A DNA stretch of 64,000 nt, from assembly GCF_030247195.1 (NCBI RefSeq), contig NC_080670.1, positions 213,392,546-213,456,545 on the forward strand, given 5' to 3'. This document shows, piece after piece, positions 34,401-46,400 of the stretch. This DNA comes from Topomyia yanbarensis. Lineage: Eukaryota > Arthropoda > Insecta > Diptera > Culicidae. Under the pieces are notes generated by a model. That model saw nothing but the letters and a program-made list of their open reading frames with translations. It was not told the DNA's origin and made no database searches. The position numbers were made by a program, and so were the translations under genes. The first letter of the stretch is position 1; each line of letters begins with the position of its first letter.

Positions 34401-37400
34401 CTATGAGCTCTGGACTCTGGATTCTCGACGCTGTTCTCTGCACTCTGAACTCTGGACTTTGCATTCTTAACTATGGATTCTCGCCTCGAGATTCTGTGCT
34501 AAGGACTCTGGACTGTAGACTGTGGTCTCTGAGCTATGGGTCTTGATTCTGGACTTTGGACTCTGAACTGTGGATTCTGGACTCCGGACTCTAGGCTCTC
34601 TCCTCGGGACTCTGGGTCCTGGTCGCTGGGCTATGGAATCTAAACTCTGGATTATCGAATCTGAACTTTGGATTCTGGACACTGAGCTCTGGAATCTGGA
34701 CTCTAAACTCTGATCTCTCTATTTTGGGTGAGGGGCTCTGGGCTCTGGATTACGTGCAGAGAACTCAGGGCTCAGTATTTTGGAATAAAAATTCTAGACT
34801 CTGGTTTCTGTTCTCTAGGTTTTGGGCTCTGTGCTCTGGACTCTGAACTCTGCACTCAGAACTCTGGATTCTAGACTCTGAGCTCTGCCTTCGGAACTCT
34901 GAACTCTGATTCTGATCGCTGCGCTATGGACTCTGAACTCTGCATTTTCGACACTGAACTCTGGATTCTGGAATCTAGACTCGCCTCAGTATTTCGGGTT
35001 AAGGACTCGCGACTCTGGATTCTGGGCTCTCTCTCTCTCTCCTCGGGACTCTAGACTCTGGGCTAAAAAATCTGGAGTCTGTGTTCTCTCTTTGGGATCC
35101 TGGTCTGTGGGCTATGAACCCTGAATAAAAAACACTGAGAAAAAAATTTAGTTTGGACAAGAAAAAGTTTTTTTCAAATAACTTTTTTTCCTTGAAAGTG
35201 CCCAACTTGAATTTTTGACGGTAGATAGGGAACATCACTACCTATCTTGGAACAAAATTTCATCTAAATCAAAGATGTCTTTTTTTGTAAATCGATTTTA
35301 AATTTTTAAAATCGATTTTTTCCGGTGGAGACGATGCAATTTTTTTTCAAAATTTTAGTCAATAATTTGACTAATTTTATGAAAATCGCTCCTACAACAT
35401 TTTTAGACCTTAGCCATTTGACAAAAATTGGTAAAAAAATGTTTGACCCTTTTCAAAAGACAATCTAGATCATTTTTGGAAAAACAAAGTATGGCTTTTG
35501 TGACAGAGTCTTCATGTACAGAAAGTTTCATTAAAATCTGAGAGGGTACTGCCAACTCTGAATGCGATTTAGCGCGAAATTCGCCTTGGACAATCAACCA
35601 TTGAAAAATATCCAAAAAAAATTAGTATTCGTAGATTTGGAATTACGATTTGTGATGATATCTAGAGACACGTTTAAATGATCAAAGACGATGTATTTTT
35701 GACCAGATAATGATTGTTCGAGCTCATTTTGCTTGAGCCAGTCTGCCAACTTATGCATAATACTATCAGAGCACAGAGTACCGTCTAACAGCTCTGCCCT
35801 GCCAGGTCATGCAAATATTTTGTGTTGACTCTAAGACCAGCGTATAAGGTGGCAAGAGCAGCACTGAACAGTGAAATCAAGCCCCGTAAGCAAGCCTGCC
35901 TAGAGGAGCTTTATCCCAACGCCAAATCAAATATGTGGGGCGACGCTTTTAGAGTTGGTATGACGAAGATAAGAGGACCGGCAGTGGCACCGGATAGGTG
36001 CCCGGAGAGGGTGAGAGTCATCGTAAAAGCGCAATTTCCACAGAATGAACCAACGGCTTGACCGCTCGCGCCATGCGGGGCTCAGCATGACTACGAAGAA
36101 GATTCTCCCAACGAGAAGATCAGCTTCAGTGGTTGCAGAAGCCTTGAAAACCAAGAAAAACCGGGAACCAGATGATATCCCCAACATGGTTCTGAAAACA
36201 GCAATTCTAACGATCCCGGATATGTTTAGGACCGCGTTGGACAAGTTTCTCGACGATGGTAACTTCCCAGTCATCTGGAAGCGACTATCTAATATGCACT
36301 TCGGCTTTCGGAAAGGTGATCAGATCCACTGTGGACGCCATCCGAATGGTCGTGGAAACTATGGAAGCTTCGCAGAAGCTAAAGAGAAGAGGAAATCGTT
36401 ACTGCGGAGTAGTTACGCTGCAATCGCCGATTCGCTGAACAGACTGAGAGTTCCCTAGTACTTCTGTAGGATTCTGACGATCTACTTTCTGAACCGGCAA
36501 CTGATCTACGAAACTGACGCCGGCAAAGGAAGTGTAGCCGTAACAGAGAGTGTTCGGTTTGGCGGACTACGACGTAGTACTCCTAGTGATCGGCGAATCA
36601 CTAGAGGAAGTAGAAGTACTCGTCACGGAGGCGATAGATGCTGTGGAAGACTGGATGCACGAGAATAAGAAAGCGGGAAGTTGGACACCTGGGAGTGATG
36701 ATAGACGATCGCCAAAGGTTTGATAACCACATCAACTACGCATGTGGGTGAACTATCTCGGATCATGCCCAGCAACTCGGCGCTCAGCAGCAGTAAAAAG
36801 TGACTACTGGCGAGTGTCTCCACATCGGTGCTCAGATACGCAGGACCTGCATGGGTGATGGCACTGCAAACGAAGAGGAACAGATCTCGACTGAACAGCA
36901 CGTTCAGCCTGATGGCCATGCGGGTGTCCAGCGCGTATCGAACTATTCATCAGAGATAGTCTACATGATAGCCGGAACGGTTCCCATAAACGTTCTAGTC
37001 GAAGAAGGTTGCAAGTGTTATAGCGATCGAGGTACGAGAGGAGTCCGTAGACGAGCCCGAGATGATACCATACCATCAGTTGGATAACGCTGTAACCGGT
37101 AGATGGACCCATCGACTAATGAAGAGCGCACGGTGAAGTTAACTTCCACATAACGCAGTTCTTGTCCGGCCATGGCTGTTTCAAGAAGCATCTGAACAGG
37201 GGGAAACGCCTGAGCACGTGGTCTTTTGATGCCCGCTATTCGAACACGAGCGAGAGAACCATTGCTGGTGAAGCCCTCAACATGAACAATACTGTCCAAA
37301 GAACGTGTGAGGACGAAGAAAAATGGGAAACGGTGAACTGGACAGTCGTTCAGTTCATGTCAGCATTGCAACGAAGATGGCGAGAGGACCAACGACTAGG

Positions 37401-40400
37401 AACGTAGCGGTACAGAGCTTCGGGTTGTCGAGGCACCGATGAAACAGGAAGTCACACTTCAACCGGAATCGTCGGACTGACCTCGGCACTCGATAAGTCA
37501 GTCTATTGAAGAGAGATAAAGGAAACGTTTGTGAACTGGAAGTCACCCTCCACCCCGAATTGCAGGAGTTACTTCGGCATGTGCACGGGTAGCATCGGTT
37601 TCGGAAGATCTTCCACTACTGGGGAACTCTTCGTCGGAGTAGGAAAGATTCCGAGTAGTGTGTAGCGAATCGCTGGTTTGAATTGTCGCGAACTAGTGGA
37701 CCGGACGTAATACTCCACCCGGAATAGCTGGGCTGACTTTGGCACTCTGCTGGACAGCATCGAAGCAAAAAATAGCGCATCCGTCAACGAGTTCGGGAGA
37801 CATTCTTCGTCTAGCTAGGCTAGCTCCACCGTCGAGGACTACGTCGAGTATCACCAAACGCGACAAATCACCTGTGTAGGGTCGTCAGGGCACCATCGAA
37901 TTGGAAGCTATCGGAATCATTGGATCGCCTACGGCATCCAACTGGTCAACGCAGAGAGGAGCGCATGGACAATATCAGCAGGACTGATATGGCGGTGATC
38001 AGACCAGCGAACTAGCACGACCAGCTAGACCTGGAATCAAGCGAAGAGCATGGCACAGTTCATATCCCTCCCCCCGAAGTAGTTATTTCAAATGCGGATC
38101 AAGCAAATGTCGGACTCTTGGTGGAGGTTAGAGGAGTAGGGCGCAAAGTTATTTTCTCTGTTCAGAGTCCCTCACTCTAGGCCACAATGGACGAAATCAG
38201 TAGTATGGTCTAACTGTTGAACGTGTGCTGGGTCGGGTAAATGGGGTAAATGGGAGTGATAATCGATAACCGGCTGAGCTTCAACAACCACGTCGACTAC
38301 GCCTGCGAAAAGTCGGTAAAGACAACGAACGCAATAGCGAGGGTCATGCCAAACATCGGCGGTCCGAGAAGCAACACGGGACGTCTGCTATCTCGTGTTT
38401 CGTTATCAATACTGCGATATGGGGTTCCTGCCTGGGGTAACCGCGAAAAACTGAATAGGACCTTCCGGCTGAAGGCCGTACGAATCGCGAGCGAATAATA
38501 CCGTCGGAGGATGTATGCGTTATCGCCGGGATAATCCCCATCTGCGCTACCCTAGTGAAGGGTATCGAGTGCTACAATCGGAGAAACACCAGAAACTTGA
38601 GAAAGATGGTGAGATTTGATTCGATGGCTAGGTGGCAGCAGGAATGGGACAATACAGAGAAGGGAAGGTGAACCTACCGGCTCGTCCCAAACCTGTCGAC
38701 GTGGATTAATAGAAAACACGGAGAGGTGAGCTTCCACCTTACCGCTCCTGTCGGGCCACGGCTGCTTCCGGAAGTGTCTTCGTCGGTTCGGGTACGCAAC
38801 GTCACTGTTGTGCCGGGAGTTTGAGAACGTCGAGGAGGTGCCCGAACACATGGTCTTCGCATGTCCGAGGTACGAAGCGCCGCACAGAGAGAAGCTTGAA
38901 ACGGGAGGGCCGGATAATGTCTTTTACAAGACGTAGAACGCGGTCAACAGAGTGGTGATGAAGATCTTTACCGCCTTACACCAGAAATGGCGTGATGAAC
39001 AGCGATCAACGATTTCGAAAGAGTAATCACCGCCGGAGTAGGCTAGATCCACTGCCGGGGACTTGTCGAGTAGACGGCGTCAAATCACCGGGTATAAATC
39101 GTCAGGGCACCAGCAAACTGGACGCCAAGTTTTACCCGGAATCGTCAAGCCAACAGTGGCACCATACCGGTTGACCCGAGAGAAGTATAGATAAGAAGAA
39201 TCGGTACCGGGGGGAACTTCTTTTGTCGGGGAACTGTCTGTCGGCGTAAGCCAGATTCACCGCCGGGGACTAGACTGGGACTTCACCGGAATTGCTGAAC
39301 TGACCTCCTGGCACCTGGCACTAGTTGGATCGGTTTCCCGAGAGCTTCACTCGCTGGGGAATGCTCCGTCGGAGTAGGCTAGCTGTAGCTCCATTGCCGG
39401 GGACTAGACCACCGAGTGGTTCGCGAACAAGTCGGAAACTCAACGAGGAAATTGTGCTAAATGCACAAGAAGGGAGCCAAAGGAGTCAAGAAATTGCGGT
39501 GCTGAATGGCACAAGGGAGCCGAAGGGCTTAGTAAATTAGACAATTTGGAGTTTGTCGCCCAGATTGTCCTCGCAGGGGAAGAACACTAATGCTGGACCC
39601 ACAACTAGCTTTCCTACTGTCATACAGAATTTACCACGTTGTGTATATGGTCGAGATGTAAAATGCGATTTCTGTCAAAGTATCCAGGGCAAAAATTGTA
39701 ATTTATGTCTGGTGCATTTTTGATCGATAATCCCACTCAGAGCCAGCAACTGAAGTTGATTTTGAACCGAATATAACTGAATGAATGCGTTGCATCGAAC
39801 GAATGAAGACGAGGCATCCGATAAAAACATTCCCTTCAGTGTGGCAAACATGAATTTAGTTTCGTTACTCTTTCAAGCTCACCCGTGGATGTCAATATTT
39901 TTGAGCTCTGGTACAGTACTACCAGACGCTCTCTATTAGTTTTCTTGTTCTGGCTTTGCTCTTTGCATAACTATTTTCTATAAACTGTGGGTCGACCTAG
40001 GCGACATTCCCCTAAATACCTTTCCAGATAAATTTGTATATTTGGCAACCATATCCCGTACCTGTGTTTGTAAGCAACTGTCTGGCCCCGAAGAATATGA
40101 ATATGAAATATGATCGCACGAGTAAACATGCGGTAAATCGTGCAAGCCGATTTGAAGTGGCAAACGCGGCATTTTCTTTTTTCCACTACACATTGTCTGT
40201 CGTAAATAAAATTGCTGGACAGACGAGTGTCTTTCCTGTCAGGTTACTGGGAAAATATTTACTAGTAGATATGGGCAAACCGGGTGTTTGACACGTCAAG
40301 TTGAACGTCTCCCATACAATTAGAAAGTGTCCTTCAAAGTGAAGAGCTTAGATACCTCTTGAACATTTTGACAGACAATATTGAAGACACAGGATGATCG

Positions 40401-43400
40401 AATATGGTCAGCAGGTAATAAAAAGTTATGCAGGGTATTTTGACTACTTCCGGCGGGTCGCAAAAGGTTTTATGAGCCAAAATTGCTGCAAATCCAATCT
40501 AAGAAAAATTATGATATGCATCGGAAATCAATACTCACAAAATGCAGATGATTTCAGCTGAATGTCCGAACTAAAATAACGCATTATTTTCCAAGGCACA
40601 TTGTTTACAAAACATGTTTATTATTCTAATTTTATGCCATTCGTGCGATCGTTGCTTCACTGAGGTTGCCATGTTTACATTTACTTTCCGTCGTCGCCTA
40701 CCACGTTGTCCAGGTCCATGCACGGTTAAGAACTCCAATGACGTTTTCATTCTTTGCATTACACTGCACTCGCTCATACTTGGTTGATTTAATAAGGCAA
40801 TCTCTTTCTCATACTACAACACCGTTAATATGAAAACGAAAGCGCTATAAACGTGTAAGTAAAATACAGACACAGAACCAACCAACATAACCACATAAAG
40901 TCTGGCAATGGCAGGCGGTAATAAGCAGGGACTGTTTGTTCGTGTAATTAAAGTGCACGCGGAAAAATCACACTCCGCTAAATGCAGATTAGATTAGTAT
41001 AATTATTATCGTCTCACTATCAGTGGTTCTCGGACGGTTGTTGATCAAATAAAACTGTCTATATACTGAACTGTGGAGTGTGGTTGCGTTCGTTGACAGA
41101 GTGCCGTTGTTGTCTGCCGATTCCGCTGTGCTTAACTATACAGAACAGATTGATGCACTGATAATTTTGCAACAAATTTGCAGTTTCGCCTTCGAATGCT
41201 TTGCACACTATCGGAATTGATTATCATTTAATTACACGTTAGGACATTCCCCCTCTGGCAGTCCATTGCCGTTGACTATACTTAGTAGATTTATTTACCA
41301 TTTCTAACCCAACGATTGCAAAACTAATATTGCCCTACGGGCGAAACATGAAGCTCACAGTCGATAATGACGGAACAATGGTGATAGGTTTCATCAATAT
41401 TGATGCGACTGCTGGGTTGTCGCTCGCCTACTGGGATATCATCGGACGAAATTGAAATGGGCAGGTTGGTGCGTATATTTATTATCAACTGTCAAAATCC
41501 CACAACGAACACCGATGGATGAGGATCAATTTTCAGATTGTTTTTTTTTCTTTCTAGAACATACCACAAATTCCCGTGGGCTATCGGCAGCGTGTTATAA
41601 AACAGATGGCTGGCGCATCTTTTTGGTCTGTGTAACATGAGGCTGACCAATTATTATTTTCCGAACGGATTGATAATGCTGTCCGGGTGTGTGTTGCCAC
41701 TTCTTCTGCATGTGCGTTTTTTTGTATTTCGCTTTAAATAGCCTCCGATTCGGATCCTGGTTAGGGTCATCCAAAGCCGCAAGTCACGCGAGATTGGTTG
41801 TTTTGACAGAGACTGTTCGATCACGGATACGGCAGCGTGCCTCTATCATGCTTTGTTTTTTTTCGCATTTTTTGTGCTGGAAGAGCACGTGCTTTCCGCG
41901 ACATCGACTGTCGCGATGCGAAAACAACTGCCGCCTTAGATAGTTGGGATGGGAACATCATGTTGTGTTAGTTCTAATTTTAGAAATATTCTTTCTATCT
42001 GCTAACGTTGCTGTTGGTGGGCTGTTTTCGAAATACATTGAAGACTGCGGGGAACAAAATGATTAGGGTTTACTCGGAGTGATTTGGTGTCAAGCAATGA
42101 ACTTTGACAATCGTCTTGAGTACGATTACTCACATTTTCAAAACATTAGATTTTATGGGTACCATTAACAGGATACGAATCGTTATCTGTTCCTACTTGA
42201 ATGAATTTCAAGATATCGTCAAATACAGGGTGCGCCATAAAAATACCAAAATATGTTCATCTTGTTTTGAGTATTTGTAATCTGTATTCCAGCAATTTGA
42301 TATTTTTGTGGGTTCACCGGGAACTATCACTTGATGTGTTTGATAGGTTCTTTTAAGAAGACTCTATAGAAGAGGTTATACTCAATGTGACATTCGCTCG
42401 AAGACTCCTAAACGAAATTGCAGGAAGCATGCTAAAGATGTTAATATCTTGGCAACTAACATGTCCAAGATGATTGCTAATGAAGAAGCATTCAATTATC
42501 GTGGTTTTGCTCAAAGAACCTCTAGTCTCTCTCCGACTTTTCCCGGTAGAGCTTCTCATCCCGAAAAAGGCGCGTCTGCTTTTCTAGTTTCTGTCGGTAC
42601 GACTCCACGTTCTGATGGGTGGTTTGACCCAATATCTTTTGGCACTGGTCAATCGTTCCGTCAACTCCTCTGCAAGTATCCCAGGATGCTCTCCGCAACG
42701 CTGCTTTCGGCTGATTTTGCACTTCAGCGCAGGGCTTTTTCGAGATGCTGCTCGTAGGTTGTCGCGACGTCGTCTCCTGCAGTCGATACACTGCTACTAC
42801 CGTGGCAGCCGCAGCTTAACCATTACTAGTCGATGTCAGCGCGCGTCCTTACATCGATAATGTCCGAAATGTACCGATTACCAATCAGAATGTGGTCGAT
42901 TTGAGTAGACTGTTTGTCGAGGTGATCTATGGAGAAGGAAGAAGGTGCTTTTTGTGGCCATGGTCTTTACAAAAATAATTTTAAGCTTCTTGAATCTTCC
43001 AAAAATTCATTTTTTTTAAGTGTTCTGATACGATTCAATATACTGAGATGTATTTGGATATTTCTTTGATTCCCTTAAATATGTTAAAGTTTTCTCCAAT
43101 CCTCTGACCAAAATGTTCAGCTCAATCGTTTTCGAGCTCTTGACTAGAGCACATCATGTCGCTCATTTTCCGTTTGGCTGGTGTTCCGTTTCGCTTTCTG
43201 AAGTAAACGTCGGGTTCTTTATGAGGTTCGTTTGCTGCTTTCTCGACCGGTGTTGTAGACTACACATTTAACGACGTTTCATGGTTCTCGCTGATGTCGA
43301 AGAATCGCAAGTTTTTTTTTCTTTTCTTGTTTCATTTCTGCCCACTTCTGGTACATTACTCGTTTACATAAAGATCTCCACTAAGATGGCTCTGGACCTT

Positions 43401-46400
43401 CAGTAGTGTATTTCTGAAATGGGAAAAAGTAGTTAATTCATTGGTATTTTCACGGGATCTGAAAGAAGCAAGATTGCTTGCTGCAAGCGTTTTACGCAGG
43501 ACTATTGCATTTACGTGCCTGCAATGACTATAGAGATCGATGGCGTTGTCTTCGAATCGGGTTGCAAATGTGAAGACCTGCTGAAGAATGAGGGGGGCTG
43601 TTTCAAGGACCCCTTTCTTTAACAGGCGGATTGCAAGCAATTGTACTCGCTTGAGACAAGGAACGCCTCTATCATACTCGCTTTGGTTGATCATCGCCTG
43701 GTCTTCGCGTCCTAATTGTGTTTTCTTCGACAAGGCTCGTCTTCCTATTCGCCTGCTCATACCGCGGGTCATGAACTGCACTAATTGCAAATAGTTGGAT
43801 CACACAGCCCTCTACGGTGCGGCATATTCGGAGGAGAATATGAGGAATTATGGCAATACGTCAGAAAAGCGTATTTAACGTGAAACGCTCGAAGCGTTAT
43901 TATGCAGACACATTACAGAATGTATTGCCACCTGTCTATTACAAAAAATGTCTATGCTCTTTTGGAGAAATCTGCCCGCACCTAGACTGTTTCGTGAGGG
44001 TCAAAAGATGTTCCCCTCTGTGAATACGTCAATTACACCTAACAAAACCAATGAAAGTGCTACCCTGAAACTGAAGCAAGTTACTCCCGTATATGGAAAT
44101 TTGAATTTCAGGAAGGAGTAACACTTCCAGGGATATAAAGACCCAACTGTCCTCTTTTTTCAATCAAACACTCAATCTTCGTTCAGAGGGATGGATGTGG
44201 GTTAGGATTTCATTCTTGTAATGTCTCAGCTCATGTTCAACCACTACACATTGGGAGTACATTTGTAGTAAATTGGGCTTGCAGAGCGTACTCTGTGCGC
44301 TTGTGACGAGGGCTATCACGACACCGAGTACCGTCTGCTTCCTCATCTCCGAGATATGAGAAGCCAAAAAGCGCACTGTTTACGAGCAGCAAAAAGGTGA
44401 GAATGGAACTTGTTCTGACAGAAGTTTCACACATACAGCTTCATCATACGAGACAAGTAGTACTGATAAACTCCTTAGCCGAGGCAAAAAGCTTCTTAGC
44501 GAAAAACAACATGCAACACGACGTCGAATATGAAAACGTCCAAACTAAGATACTCGTGTATATGGAGCTTGATCTGACGGAAATTCGTCTACACGATTTG
44601 GCACCGCGTACTAGCACGAATTATATCAAAAGATTTATTTCGCAGTATGGAGAAGTGGAATCCGTCACAAACAACACAAAGAACCGTATGCACATACACG
44701 CGTGGCACTTCTGTAACCAAACGGCACACAACCATGCGCCAAAACAACTAAAGAAGATTCATCTACTACAACCAACACCATCAAGTAGACTTCGACATCT
44801 GCTGACTGCTGATACAGCACAGGCAGCCGGCCAAAATAAATGCCGGACAAACAATATTCCACAATATCCAGTCTCTATTTGCTGAGATGATCTCCAGGTG
44901 TATCTATGCAGAAAGTGATGTTGGAAGAAGTTGCTCTTTATGGTCATGTTCAAAAAAATATTTTAAATTTCTTGATTCTTCTGAGCATTCATTTTCTTGC
45001 ATGATATTTTAAAGTGTGCGGAAACGATGCAATATACTGAGATGTTTTCGGAAATCCTTCGAAATCATAGAAACCTTCTGTGATATTCCAATATGTACCG
45101 AAGAATGCATTATACACCATTTCATTCCACCATCTGTAAGAAAAAATATTTCTGAATGTTTCTGGAATGTAGTTAGTACAAGGTTCTGATGCAATCGAAA
45201 TCGTCTGATTTTATTATTTTAGTTCACTGACAAGTGTAAAAATGTTCTCAAATCTTTGGAAACCATCTAAAGTCATCTGTAATTTTCTGACATCTTCTGG
45301 AATCATTTTAAACTTTTGGAATATATTGTAACTTAATTAAGTCTTCTCCAACCCTCTTAAAAGTAGATCCGGAACAAAATGCTTAAATCAATCTTTTCAC
45401 TTACCCGAAACACGTCGTTTCGCTCTTTCTATATGCATGATCGATGCTCAGTTCCTAGTTCTCTGAAGTGAAGGTCAAGTCCCTTGTGAGGTTCGTTTGT
45501 CGCCGTCTCGACCGATGATGAAAAATACACAATTATCGAAGTTCCATTGTTCTCGTTGGTGTAGAAGAATCGATCACGCAGCATATGAAGATAAGTATTA
45601 GGTTTTTTTTCTTTTCTTGTTCTGTTTCTACCCACTTCTGGTATCTCGTTCACATAAAGTGCTCCGTAACGTAATCTCCACTCAGCTGGGTCTGAGCCTA
45701 GGGCGATATATTTCTGGAACGGGAAAAAAGGGTCTCATTCATTGGGAATTTACGGAACTTTACAAAGCAGTATTCAACCCGTGACTCAGATATCACGGGT
45801 GTGACAAAATAAAGTACAGGTGATCGTGAATGATCTCGGCAAACAAGATTGCTGGCAGCAGGCGTTTAACGCAGAACTATTTCGTTTACGTACCTGCCAA
45901 GGCTGTAGAGATCTATGGCGTGAATCCATTTTAAAGACCTGTTGAAGTACGAGGTTGGCTGTTTAAAGTGCCTCGTTCTTCAACAGGCGAGGATTTTAAA
46001 ATTCAACTAATTGTATTCAGTGCAGGCAAGAAAACAGCAAAGCCTCTATCATACTCGCTTCGGCTGGCTTTCGTCGGGTCATCTCTTCCTAACTATGTTC
46101 TTTTGAACAAAGCTCGTCTTCCGGCTCGCTAATTTGAACGCAACTGTATCGTAAACAGTTAGGTCTCACAGCCACCTGCAGTGGCAATAAGAACGGTGCG
46201 GTAAATTCCGAGGAGAACGTAAAGATAATTCTTGTGATAATACGTCAAAAAAGTGTAATTAACGTATAACGCTAGAAGCGTTCTTATGCAGAAATGCTAA
46301 AGAATGTCTCACCACCTGTCCATTGCAGCAATGTCTGTGCTCTTTTGGCTTTTATATATTTGATGACCCACAAGAGCAATCAGGAAAAGGAGAAATTTGC

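Noticed and set aside
33700..34682. Open frames rich in SPESRVQSPKS on the minus strand
   Set aside because: They are readings of the CTCTGGA heptad, not a protein gene.
42522..42791. BEL/Pao gag coiled-coil scrap on the minus strand
   Set aside because: The composition fits but no family-specific phrase is present, so I did not call it.
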